Source: Lepidonotus clava (taxonomy: Eukaryota; Annelida; Polychaeta; Phyllodocida; Polynoidae). Taken from it: a stretch of DNA of 64,000 nucleotides. Below the pieces are notes generated by a model that was not told where the DNA came from, did no database searches, and was given only the letters and a program-made list of their open reading frames with translations. A program made the position numbers and the translations under genes. Where the stretch lies: positions 26,663,075 to 26,727,074 of the forward strand of contig OW387145.1 in the NCBI GenBank assembly GCA_936440205.1, written 5' to 3'. Positions within the stretch are counted from its first letter, which is position 1. The number at the start of each line of letters is the position of its first letter. This document shows positions 1 to 12,800 of the stretch, in pieces.

Positions 1-152
1 GTCCAAGACCCCCCCTGACCGTTTTGGTGCTGTTATTTGGGCCTGGAGGGCTTTGGCCTAAAATAGGCAAATTATTAAGGTCCGGTCCTGTCGATAAATG
101 GCGATTTGGGACAATTTCAGCTGAGCATTGGGTCCTCTCCCGGATGATGTCA

Positions 153-162
153 GGGACGTCCC
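153..162. repeat. GGGACGTCCC palindrome, first of a recurring set
   Basis: A perfect 10-bp dyad (GGGACGTCCC) occurs in four of the five monomers of most HOR copies; at the remaining junction it is replaced by GGAACATCCC. A few copies carry GGGACATCCC instead (about 6335, 10337 and 13344). It is a candidate protein-binding dyad or simply a conserved piece of the repeat; the sequence cannot say which. Confidence 0.7.
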
Positions 163-581
163 AAAGTGTGCCCAAGGCCCCCCTGACCAGTTTGGCGCTG
201 TTATTTGGGCCTGGAGGGCTTTGGCCAAAAATAGGCAAATTATTAAGGTCCGGTCCTGTCGATAAATGGCGATTTGGGACAATTTCCGCTGAGCATTGGG
301 TCCTCTCCCAGATGATGTCAGGGACGTCCCAAAGTGTGCCCAAGGCCCCCCTGACCAGTTTGGCGCTGTTATTTTGGCCTGGAGAGCTTGGGCCCAAAAT
401 AGCCAAAATATTAAGGTCCGGTCCTGACGGAAAATGGCCATTTGGGACAATTTCAGCTGAGCATTGGATCCTCTTCCAAGTGATGTCAGGGACGTCCCAA
501 AGTGTGCCCAAGACCCCCCTGACCAGTTTGGGGCTGTCTTTAGGGGCTGGGAAGCTTTGGCCCAAAACAGCCAAAATCGTA

Positions 582-593
582 AGGACCGGTCCT
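582..593. repeat. AGGACCGGTCCT palindrome, once per HOR
   Basis: The fourth monomer carries a perfect 12-bp palindrome, AGGACCGGTCCT. The matching place in monomers 1-3 reads AGGTCCGGTCCT and lacks full symmetry. The dyad therefore recurs once per 835 bp. The 663-bp variant, which lost this monomer, has none. Spacing of a binding site once per HOR is reminiscent of CENP-B boxes in alpha satellite, but the sequence is not a CENP-B box. Confidence 0.75.
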
Positions 594-3500
594 GACGATA
601 AATTTGGGGTGACCTGGGACATGTTGAGCTGAGCATTGGATCCTCTTCCAAGGGATGTCAGGAACATCCCAAAGTGAATCCAAGGTGCCTCCGGACATTT
701 CGGGGCGCTGGAGACCTCTTTGAAGCAGACCCTCAACCCTACTCAGGGACGGTCCTGTCGAAAACCAGCCTTCGTGAAAAATTGAGCTGAGCATTGGATC
801 CTCTTCCAAGTGATGTCAGGGACGTCCCAAAGTGTGTCCAAGACCCCCCCTGACCGTTTTGGTGCTGTTATTTGGGCCTGGAGGGCTTTGGCCTAAAATA
901 GGCAAATTATTAAGGTCCGGTCCTGTCGATAAATGGCGATTTGGGACAATTTCAGCTGAGCATTGGGTCCTCTCCCGGATGATGTCAGGGACGTCCCAAA
1001 GTGTGCCCAAGGCCCCCCTGACCAGTTTGGCGCTGTTATTTGGGCCTGGAGGGCTTTGGCCAAAAATAGGCAAATTATTAAGGTCCGGTCCTGTCGATAA
1101 ATGGCGATTTGGGACAATTTCCGCTGAGCATTGGGTCCTCTCCCAGATGATGTCAGGGACGTCCCAAAGTGTGCCCAAGGCCCCCCTGACCAGTTTGGCG
1201 CTGTTATTTTGGCCTGGAGAGCTTGGGCCCAAAATAGCCAAAATATTAAGGTCCGGTCCTGACGGAAAATGGCCATTTGGGACAATTTCAGCTGAGCATT
1301 GGATCCTCTTCCAAGTGATGTCAGGGACGTCCCAAAGTGTGCCCAAGACCCCCCTGACCAGTTTGGGGCTGTCTTTAGGGGCTGGGAAGCTTTGGCCCAA
1401 AACAGCCAAAATCGTAAGGACCGGTCCTGACGATAAATTTGGGGTGACCTGGGACATGTTGAGCTGAGCATTGGATCCTCTTCCAAGGGATGTCAGGAAC
1501 ATCCCAAAGTGAATCCAAGGTGCCTCCGGACATTTCGGGGCGCTGGAGACCTCTTTGAAGCAGACCCTCAACCCTACTCAGGGACGGTCCTGTCGAAAAC
1601 CAGCCTTCGTGAAAAATTGAGCTGAGCATTGGATCCTCTTCCAAGTGATGTCAGGGACGTCCCAAAGTGTGTCCAAGACCCCCCCTGACCGTTTTGGTGC
1701 TGTTATTTGGGCCTGGAGGGCTTTGGCCTAAAATAGGCAAATTATTAAGGTCCGGTCCTGTCGATAAATGGCGATTTGGGACAATTTCAGCTGAGCATTG
1801 GGTCCTCTCCCGGATGATGTCAGGGACGTCCCAAAGTGTGCCCAAGGCCCCCCTGACCAGTTTGGCACTGTTATTTGGGCCTGGAGGGCTTTGGCCAAAA
1901 ATAGGCAAATTATTAAGGTCCGGTCCTGTCGATAAATGGCGATTTGGGACAATTTCCGCTGAGCATTGGGTCCTCTCCCAGATGATGTCAGGGACGTCCC
2001 AAAGTGTGCCCAAGGCCCCCCTGACCAGTTTGGCGCTGTTATTTTGGCCTGGAGAGCTTGGGCCCAAAATAGCCAAAATATTAAGGTCCGGTCCTGACGG
2101 AAAATGGCCATTTGGGACAATTTCAGCTGAGCATTGGATCCTCTTCCAAGTGATGTCAGGGACGTCCCAAAGTGTGCCCAAGACCCCCCTGACCAGTTTG
2201 GGGCTGTCTTTAGGGGCTGGGAAGCTTTGGCCCAAAACAGCCAAAATCGTAAGGACCGGTCCTGACGATAAATTTGGGGTGACCTGGGACATGTTGAGCT
2301 GAGCATTGGATCCTCTTCCAAGGGATGTCAGGAACATCCCAAAGTGAATCCAAGGTGCCTCCGGACATTTCGGGGCGCTGGAGACCTCTTTGAAGCAGAC
2401 CCTCAACCCTACTCAGGGACGGTCCTGTCGAAAACCAGCCTTCGTGAAAAATTGAGCTGAGCATTGGATCCTCTTCCAAGTGATGTCAGGGACGTCCCAA
2501 AGTGTGTCCAAGACCCCCCCTGACCGTTTTGGTGCTGTTATTTGGGCCTGGAGGGCTTTGGCCTAAAATAGGCAAATTATTAAGGTCCGGTCCTGTCGAT
2601 AAATGGCGATTTGGGACAATTTCAGCTGAGCATTGGGTCCTCTCCCAGATGATGTCAGGGACGTCCCAAAGTGTGCCCAAGGCCCCCCTGACCAGTTTGG
2701 CGCTGTTATTTGGGCCTGGAGAGCTTTGGCCAAAAATAGGCAAATTATTAAGGTCCGGTCCTGTCGATAAATGGCGATTTGGGACAATTTCCGCTGAGCA
2801 TTGGGTCCTCTCCCAGATGATGTCAGGGACGTCCCAAAGTGTGCCCAAGGCCCCCCTGACCAGTTTGGCGCTGTTATTTTGGCCTGGAGAGCTTGGGCCC
2901 AAAATAGCCAAAATATTAAGGTCCGGTCCTGACGGAAAATGGCCATTTGGGACAATTTCAGCTGAGCATTGGATCCTCTTCCAAGTGATGTCAGGGACGT
3001 CCCAAAGTGTGCCCAAGACCCCCCTGACCAGTTTGGGGCTGTCTTTAGGGGCTGGGAAGCTTTGGCCCAAAACAGCCAAAATCGTAAGGACCGGTCCTGA
3101 CGATAAATTTGGGGTGCCCTGGGACATGTTGAGCTGAGCATTGGATCCTCTTCCAAGGGATGTCAGGAACATCCCAAAGTGAATCCAAGGTGCCTCCGGA
3201 CATTTCGGGGCGCTGGAGACCTCTTTGAAGCAGACCCTCAACCCTACTCAGGGACGGTCCTGTCGAAAACCAGCCTTCGTGAAAAATTGAGCTGAGCATT
3301 GGATCCTCTTCCAAGTGATGTCAGGGACGTCCCAAAGTGTGTCCAAGACCCCCCCTGACCGTTTTGGTGCTGTTATTTGGGCCTGGAGGGCTTTGGCCTA
3401 AAATAGGCAAATTATTAAGGTCCGGTCCTGTCGATAAATGGCGATTTGGGACAATTTCAGCTGAGCATTGGGTCCTCTCCCGGATGATGTCAGGGACGTC

Positions 3501-6500
3501 CCAAAGTGTGCCCAAGGTCCCCCTGACCAGTTTGGCACTGTTATTTGGGCCTGGAGGGCTTTGGCCAAAAATAGGCAAATTATTAAGGTCCGGTCCTGTC
3601 GATAAATGGCGATTTGGGACAATTTCCGCTGAGCATTGGGTCCTCTCCCAGATGATGTCAGGGACGTCCCAAAGTGTGCCCAAGGCCCCCCTGACCAGTT
3701 TGGCGCTGTTATTTTGGCCTGGAGAGCTTGGGCCCAAAATAGCCAAAATATTAAGGTCCGGTCCTGACGGAAAATGGCCATTTGGGACAATTTCAGCTGA
3801 GCATTGGATCCTCTTCCAAGTGATGTCAGGGACGTCCCAAAGTGTGCCCAAGACCCCCCTGACCAGTTTGGGGCTGTCTTTAGGGGCTGGGAAGCTTTGG
3901 CCCAAAACAGCCAAAATCGTAAGGACCGGTCCTGACGATAAATTTGGGGTGACCTGGGACATGTTGAGCTGAGCATTGGATCCTCTTCCAAGGGATGTCA
4001 GGAACATCCCAAAGTGAATCCAAGGTGCCTCCGGACATTTCGGGGCGCTGGAGACCTCTTTGAAGCAGACCCTCAACCCTACTCAGGGACGGTCCTGTCG
4101 AAAACCAGCCTTCGTGAAAAATTGAGCTGAGCATTGGATCCTCTTCCAAGTGATGTCAGGGACGTCCCAAAGTGTGTCCAAGACCCCCCCTGACCGTTTT
4201 GGTGCTGTTATTTGGGCCTGGAGGGCTTTGGCCTAAAATAGGCAAATTATTAAGGTCCGGTCCTGTCGATAAATGGCGATTTGGGACAATTTCAGCTGAG
4301 CATTGGGTCCTCTCCCGGATGATGTCAGGGACGTCCCAAAGTGTGCCCAAGGCCCCCCTGACCAGTTTGGCGCTGTTATTTGGGCCTGGAGGGCTTTGGC
4401 CAAAAATAGGCAAATTATTAAGGTCCGGTCCTGTCGATAAATGGCGATTTGGGACAATTTCCGCTGAGCATTGGGTCCTCTCCCAGATGATGTCAGGGAC
4501 GTCCCAAAGTGTGCCCAAGGCCCCCCTGACCAGTTTGGCGCTGTTATTTTGGCCTGGAGAGCTTGGGCCCAAAATAGCCAAAATATTAAGGTCCGGTCCT
4601 GACGGAAAATGGCCATTTGGGACAATTTCAGCTGAGCATTGGATCCTCTTCCAAGTGATGTCAGGGACGTCCCAAAGTGTGCCCAAGACCCCCCTGACCA
4701 GTTTGGGGCTGTCTTTAGGGGCTGGGAAGCTTTGGCCCAAAACAGCCAAAATCGTAAGGACCGGTCCTGACGATAAATTTGGGGTGACCTGGGACATGTT
4801 GAGCTGAGCATTGGATCCTCTTCCAAGGGATGTCAGGAACATCCCAAAGTGAATCCAAGGTGCCTCCGGACATTTCGGGGCGCTGGAGACCTCTTTGAAG
4901 CAGACCCTCAACCCTACTCAGGGACGGTCCTGTCGAAAACCAGCCTTCGTGAAAAATTGAGCTGAGCATTGGATCCTCTTCCAAGTGATGTCAGGGACGT
5001 CCCAAAGTGTGTCCAAGACCCCCCCTGACCGTTTTGGTGCTGTTATTTGGGCCTGGAGGGCTTTGGCCTAAAATAGGCAAATTATTAAGGTCCGGTCCTG
5101 TCGATAAATGGCGATTTGGGACAATTTCAGCTGAGCATTGGGTCCTCTCCCGGATGATGTCAGGGACGTCCCAAAGTGTGCCCAAGGTCCCCCTGACCAG
5201 TTTGGCACTGTTATTTGGGCCTGGAGGGCTTTGGCCAAAAATAGGCAAATTATTAAGGTCCGGTCCTGTCGATAAATGGCGATTTGGGACAATTTCCGCT
5301 GAGCATTGGGTCCTCTCCCAGATGATGTCAGGGACGTCCCAAAGTGTGCCCAAGGCCCCCCTGACCAGTTTGGCGCTGTTATTTTGGCCTGGAGAGCTTG
5401 GGCCCAAAATAGCCAAAATATTAAGGTCCGGTCCTGACGGAAAATGGCCATTTGGGACAATTTCAGCTGAGCATTGGATCCTCTTCCAAGTGATGTCAGG
5501 GACGTCCCAAAGTGTGCCCAAGACCCCCCTGACCAGTTTGGGGCTGTCTTTAGGGGCTGGGAAGCTTTGGCCCAAAACAGCCAAAATCGTAAGGACCGGT
5601 CCTGACGATAAATTTGGGGTGACCTGGGACATGTTGAGCTGAGCATTGGATCCTCTTCCAAGGGATGTCAGGAACATCCCAAAGTGAATCCAAGGTGCCT
5701 CCGGACATTTCGGGGCGCTGGAGACCTCTTTGAAGCAGACCCTCAACCCTACTCAGGGACGGTCCTGTCGAAAACCAGCCTTCGTGAAAAATTGAGCTGA
5801 GCATTGGATCCTCTTCCAAGTGATGTCAGGGACGTCCCAAAGTGTGTCCAAGACCCCCCCTGACCGTTTTGGTCCTGTTATTTGGGCCTGGAGGCCTTTG
5901 GCCTAAAATAGGCAAATTATTAAGGTCCGGTCCTGTCGATAAATGGCGATTTGGGACAATTTCAGCTGAGCATTGGGTCCTCTCCCGGATGATGTCAGGG
6001 ACGTCCCAAAGTGTGCCCAAGGCCCCCCTGACCAGTTTGGCGCTGTTATTTGGGCCTGGAGGGCTTTGGCCAAAAATAGGCAAATTATTAAGGTCCGGTC
6101 CTGTCGATAAATGGCGATTTGGGACAATTTCCGCTGAGCATTGGGTCCTCTCCCAGATGATGTCAGGGACGTCCCAAAGTGTGCCCAAGGCCCCCCCGAC
6201 CAGTTTGGCGCTGTTATTTTGGCCTGGAGAGCTTGGGCCCGAAATAGCCAAAATATTAAGGTCCGGTCCTGACGGAAAATGGCCATTTGGGACAATTTCA
6301 GCTGAGCATTGGATCCTCTTCCAAGTGATGTCAGGGACATCCCAAAGTGTGCCCAAGACCCCCCTGACCAGTTTGGGGCTGTCTTTAGGGGCTGGGAAGC
6401 TTTGGCCCAAAACAGCCAAAATCGTAAGGACCGGTCCTGACGATAAATTTGGGGTGACCTGGGACATGTTGAGCTGAGCATTGGATCCTCTTCCAAGGGA

Positions 6501-9181
6501 TGTCAGGAACATCCCAAAGTGAATCCAAGGTGCCTCCGGACATTTCGGGGCGCTGGAGACCTCTTTGAAGCAGACCCTCAACCCTACTCAGGGACGGTCC
6601 TGTCGAAAACCAGCCTTCGTGAAAAATTGAGCTGAGCATTGGATCCTCTTCCAAGTGATGTCAGGGACGTCCCAAAGTGTGTCCAAGACCCCCCCTGACC
6701 GTTTTGGTGCTGTTATTTGGGCCTGGAGGGCTTTGGCCTAAAATAGGCAAATTATTAAGGTCCGGTCCTGTCGATAAATGGCGATTTGGGACAATTTCAG
6801 CTGAGCATTGGGTCCTCTCCCGGATGATGTCAGGGACGTCCCAAAGTGTGCCCAAGGCCCCCCTGACCAGTTTGGCGCTGTTATTTGGGCCTGGAGGGCT
6901 TTGGCCAAAACTAGGCAAATTATTAAGGTCCGGTCCTGTCGATAAATGGCGATTTGGGACAATTTCCGCTGAGCATTGGGTCCTCTCCCAGATGATGTCA
7001 GGGACGTCCCAAAGTGTGCCCAAGACCCCCCTGACCAGTTTGGCGCTGTTATTTTGGCCTGGAGAGCTTGGGCCCAAAATAGCCAAAATATTAAGGTCCG
7101 GTCCTGACGGAAAATGGCCATTTGGGACAATTTCAGCTGAGCATTGGATCCTCTTCCAAGTGATGTCAGGGACGTCCCAAAGTGTGCCCAAGACCCCCCT
7201 GACCAGTTTGGGGCTGTCTTTAGGGGCTGGGAAGCTTTGGCCCAAAACAGCCAAAATCGTAAGGACCGGTCCTGACGATAAATTTGGGGTGACCTGGGAC
7301 ATGTTGAGCTGAGCATTGGATCCTCTTCCAAGGGATGTCAGGAACATCCCAAAGTGAATCCAAGGTGCCTCCGGACATTTCGGGGCGCTGGAGACCTCTT
7401 TGAAGCAGACCCTCAACCCTACTCAGGGACGGTCCTGTCGAAAACCAGCCTTCGTGAAAAATTGAGCTGAGCATTGGATCCTCTTCCAAGTGATGTCAGG
7501 GACGTCCCAAAGTGTGTCCAAGACCCCCCCTGACCGTTTTGGTGCTGTTATTTGGGCCTGGAGGCCTTTGGCCTAAAATAGGCAAATTATTAAGGTCCGG
7601 TCCTGTCGATAAATGGCGATTTGGGACAATTTCAGCTGAGCATTGGGTCCTCTCCCGGATGATGTCAGGGACGTCCCAAAGTGTGCCCAAGGCCCCCCTG
7701 ACCAGTTTGGCGCTGTTATTTGGGCCTGGAGGGCTTTGGCCAAAAATAGGCAAATTATTAAGGTCCGGTCCTGTCGATAAATGGCGATTTGGGACAATTT
7801 CCGCTGAGCATTGGGTCCTCTCCCAGATGATGTCAGGGACGTCCCAAAGTGTGCCCAAGGCCCCCCTGACCAGTTTGGCGCTGTTATTTTGGCCTGGAGA
7901 GCTTGGGCCCAAAATAGCCAAAATATTAAGGTCCGGTCCTGACGGAAAATGGCCATTTGGGACAATTTCAGCTGAGCATTGGATCCTCTTCCAAGTGATG
8001 TCAGGGACGTCCCAAAGTGTGCCCAAGACCCCCCTGACCAGTTTGGGGCTGTCTTTAGGGGCTGGGAAGCTTTGGCCCAAAACAGCCAAAATCGTAAGGA
8101 CCGGTCCTGACGATAAATTTGGGGTGACCTGGGACATGTTGAGCTGAGCATTGGATCCTCTTCCAAGGGATGTCAGGAACATCCCAAAGTGAATCCAAGG
8201 TGCCTCCGGACATTTCGGGGCGCTGGAGACCTCTTTGAAGCAGACCCTCAACCCTACTCAGGGACGGTCCTGTCGAAAACCAGCCTTCGTGAAAAATTGA
8301 GCTGAGCATTGGATCCTCTTCCAAGTGATGTCAGGGACGTCCCAAAGTGTGTCCAAGACCCCCCCTGACCGTTTTGGTGCTGTTATTTGGGCCTGGAGGG
8401 CTTTGGCCTAAAATAGGCAAATTATTAAGGTCCGGTCCTGTCGATAAATGGCGATTTGGGACAATTTCAGCTGAGCATTGGGTCCTCTCCCGGATGATGT
8501 CAGGGACGTCCCAAAGTGTGCCCAAGGTCCCCCTGACCAGTTTGGCACTGTTATTTGGGCCTGGAGGGCTTTGGCCAAAAATAGGCAAATTATTAAGGTC
8601 CGGTCCTGTCGATAAATGGCGATTTGGGACAATTTCCGCTGAGCATTGGGTCCTCTCCCAGATGATGTCAGGGACGTCCCAAAGTGTGCCCAAGGCCCCC
8701 CTGACCAGTTTGGCGCTGTTATTTTGGCCTGGAGAGCTTGGGCCCAAAATAGCCAAAATATTAAGGTCCGGTCCTGACGGAAAATGGCCATTTGGGACAA
8801 TTTCAGCTGAGCATTGGATCCTCTTCCAAGTGATGTCAGGGACGTCCCAAAGTGTGCCCAAGACCCCCCTGACCAGTTTGGGGCTGTCTTTAGGGGCTGG
8901 GAAGCTTTGGCCCAAAACAGCCAAAATCGTAAGGACCGGTCCTGACGATAAATTTGGGGTGTCCTGGGACATGTTGAGCTGAGCATTGGATCCTCTTCCA
9001 AGGGATGTCAGGAACATCCCAAAGTGAATCCAAGGTGCCTCCGGACATTTCGGGGCGCTGGAGACCTCTTTGAAGCAGACCCTCAACCCTACTCAGGGAC
9101 GGTCCTGTCGAAAACCAGCCTTCGTGAAAAATTGAGCTGAGCATTGGATCCTCTTCCAAGTGATGTCAGGGACGTCCCAAA

Positions 9182-9844
9182 GTGTGTCCAAGACCCCCCC
9201 TGACCGTTTTGGTGCTGTTATTTGGGCCTGGAGGCCTTTGGCCTAAAATAGGCAAATTATTAAGGTCCGGTCCTGTCGATAAATGGCGATTTGGGACAAT
9301 TTCAGCTGAGCATTGGGTCCTCTCCCGGATGATGTCAGGGACGTCCCAAAGTGTGCCCAAGGCCCCCCTGACCAGTTTGGCGCTGTTATTTGGGCCTGGA
9401 GGGCTTTGGCCAAAAATAGGCAAATTATTAAGGTCCGGTCCTGTCGATAAATGGCGATTTGGGACAATTTCCGCTGAGCATTGGGTCCTCTCCCAGATGA
9501 TGTCAGGGACGTCCCAAAGTGTGCCCAAGGCCCCCCTGACCAGTTTGGCGCTGTTATTTTGGCCTGGAGAGCTTGGGCCCAAAATAGCCAAAATATTAAG
9601 GTCCGGTCCTGACGGAAAATGGCCATTTGGGACAATTTCAGCTGAGCATTGGATCCTCTTCCAAGTGATGTCAGGAACATCCCAAAGTGAATCCAAGGTG
9701 CCTCCGGACATTTCGGGGCGCTGGAGACCTCTTTGAAGCAGACCCTCAACCCTACTCAGGGACGGTCCTGTCGAAAACCAGCCTTCGTGAAAAATTGAGC
9801 TGAGCATTGGATCCTCTTCCAAGTGATGTCAGGGACGTCCCAAA
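9182..9844. repeat. Four-monomer variant HOR (663 bp)
   Basis: This unit is 172 bp shorter than its neighbours. At about 9667 the third monomer's GATGTCAG runs straight into the GGAACATCCC that normally follows the fourth, so exactly the 172-bp monomer is missing. The join lies inside a motif shared by all monomers, as expected for one in-register unequal crossover or replication slip. Confidence 0.93.
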
Positions 9845-12800
9845 GTGTGTCCAAGACCCCCCCTGACCGTTTTGGTCCTGTTATTTGGGCCTGGAGGCCT
9901 TTGGCCTAAAATAGGCAAATTATTAAGGTCCGGTCCTGTCGATAAATGGCGATTTGGGACAATTTCAGCTGAGCATTGGGTCCTCTCCCGGATGATGTCA
10001 GGGACGTCCCAAAGTGTGCCCAAGGCCCCCCTGACCAGTTTGGCGCTGTTATTTGGGCCTGGAGGGCTTTGGCCAAAAATAGGCAAATTATTAAGGTCCG
10101 GTCCTGTCGATAAATGGCGATTTGGGACAATTTCCGCTGAGCATTGGGTCCTCTCCCAGATGATGTCAGGGACGTCCCAAAGTGTGCCCAAGGCCCCCCC
10201 GACCAGTTTGGCGCTGTTATTTTGGCCTGGAGAGCTTGGGCCCGAAATAGCCAAAATATTAAGGTCCGGTCCTGACGGAAAATGGCCATTTGGGACAATT
10301 TCAGCTGAGCATTGGATCCTCTTCCAAGTGATGTCAGGGACATCCCAAAGTGTGCCCAAGACCCCCCTGACCAGTTTGGGGCTGTCTTTAGGGGCTGGGA
10401 AGCTTTGGCCCAAAACAGCCAAAATCGTAAGGACCGGTCCTGACGATAAATTTGGGGTGACCTGGGACATGTTGAGCTGAGCATTGGATCCTCTTCCAAG
10501 GGATGTCAGGAACATCCCAAAGTGAATCCAAGGTGCCTCCGGACATTTCGGGGCGCTGGAGACCTCTTTGAAGCAGACCCTCAACCCTACTCAGGGACGG
10601 TCCTGTCGAAAACCAGCCTTCGTGAAAAATTGAGCTGAGCATTGGATCCTCTTCCAAGTGATGTCAGGGACGTCCCAAAGTGTGTCCAAGACCCCCCCTG
10701 ACCGTTTTGGTGCTGTTATTTGGGCCTGGAGGGCTTTGGCCTAAAATAGGCAAATTATTAAGGTCCGGTCCTGTCGATAAATGGCGATTTGGGACAATTT
10801 CAGCTGAGCATTGGGTCCTCTCCCGGATGATGTCAGGGACGTCCCAAAGTGTGCCCAAGGCCCCCCTGACCAGTTTGGCGCTGTTATTTGGGCCTGGAGG
10901 GCTTTGGCCAAAAATAGGCAAATTATTAAGGTCCGGTCCTGTCGATAAATGGCGATTTGGGACAATTTCCGCTGAGCATTGGGTCCTCTCCCAGATGATG
11001 TCAGGGACGTCCCAAAGTGTGCCCAAGGCCCCCCTGACCAGTTTGGCGCTGTTATTTTGGCCTGGAGAGCTTGGGCCCAAAATAGCCAAAATATTAAGGT
11101 CCGGTCCTGACGGAAAATGGCCATTTGGGACAATTTCAGCTGAGCATTGGATCCTCTTCCAAGTGATGTCAGGGACGTCCCAAAGTGTGCCCAAGACCCC
11201 CCTGACCAGTTTGGGGCTGTCTTTAGGGGCTGGGAAGCTTTGGCCCAAAACAGCCAAAATCGTAAGGACCGGTCCTGACGATAAATTTGGGGTGACCTGG
11301 GACATGTTGAGCTGAGCATTGGATCCTCTTCCAAGGGATGTCAGGAACATCCCAAAGTGAATCCAAGGTGCCTCCGGACATTTCGGGGCGCTGGAGACCT
11401 CTTTGAAGCAGACCCTCAACCCTACTCAGGGACGGTCCTGTCAAAAACCAGCCTTCGTGAAAAATTGAGCTGAGCATTGGATCCTCTTCCAAGTGATGTC
11501 AGGGACGTCCCAAAGTGTGTCCAAGACCCCCCCTGACCGTTTTGGTGCTGTTATTTGGGCCTGGAGGGCTTTGGCCTAAAATAGGCAAATTATTAAGGTC
11601 CGGTCCTGTCGATAAATGGCGATTTGGGACAACTTCAGCTGAGCATTGGGTCCTCTCCCAGATGATGTCAGGGACGTCCCAAAGTGTGCCCAAGGCCCCC
11701 CTGACCAGTTTGGCGCTGTTATTTGGGCCTGGAGGGCTTTGGCCAAAAATAGGCAAATTATTAAGGTCCGGTCCTGTCGATAAATGGCGATTTGGGACAA
11801 TTTCCGCTGAGCATTGGGTCCTCTCCCAGATGATGTCAGGGACGTCCCAAAGTGTGCCCAAGGCCCCCCTGACCAGTTTGGCGCTGTTATTTTGGCCTGG
11901 AGAGCTTGGGCCCAAAATAGCCAAAATATTAAGGTCCGGTCCTGACGGAAAATGGCCATTTGGGACAATTTCAGCTGAGCATTGGATCCTCTTCCAAGTG
12001 ATGTCAGGGACGTCCCAAAGTGTGCCCAAGACCCCCCTGACCAGTTTGGGGCTGTCTTTAGGGGCTGGGAAGCTTTGGCCCAAAACAGCCAAAATCGTAA
12101 GGACCGGTCCTGACGATAAATTTGGGGTGACCTGGGACATGTTGAGCTGAGCATTGGATCCTCTTCCAAGGGATGTCAGGAACATCCCAAAGTGAATCCA
12201 AGGTGCCTCCAGACATTTCGGGGCGCTGGAGACCTCTTTGAAGCAGACCCTCAACCCTACTCAGGGACGGTCCTGTCGAAAACCAGCCTTCGTGAAAAAT
12301 TGAGCTGAGCATTGGATCCTCTTCCAAGTGATGTCAGGGACGTCCCAAAGTGTGTCCAAGACCCCCCCTGACCGTTTTGGTGCTGTTATTTGGGCCTGGA
12401 GGGCTTTGGCCTAAAATAGGCAAATTATTAAGGTCCGGTCCTGTCGATAAATGGCGATTTGGGACAATTTCAGCTGAGCATTGGGTCCTCTCCCAGATGA
12501 TGTCAGGGACGTCCCAAAGTGTGCCCAAGGCCCCCCTGACCAGTTTGGCGCTGTTATTTGGGCCTGGAGGGCTTTGGCCAAAAATAGGCAAATTATTAAG
12601 GTCCGGTCCTGTCGATAAATGGCGATTTGGGACAATTTCCGCTGAGCATTGGGTCCTCTCCCAGATGATGTCAGGGACGTCCCAAAGTGTGCCCAAGGCC
12701 CCCCTGACCAGTTTGGCGCTGTTATTTTGGCCTGGAGAGCTTGGGCCCAAAATAGCCAAAATATTAAGGTCCGGTCCTCACGGAAAATGGCCATTTGGGA

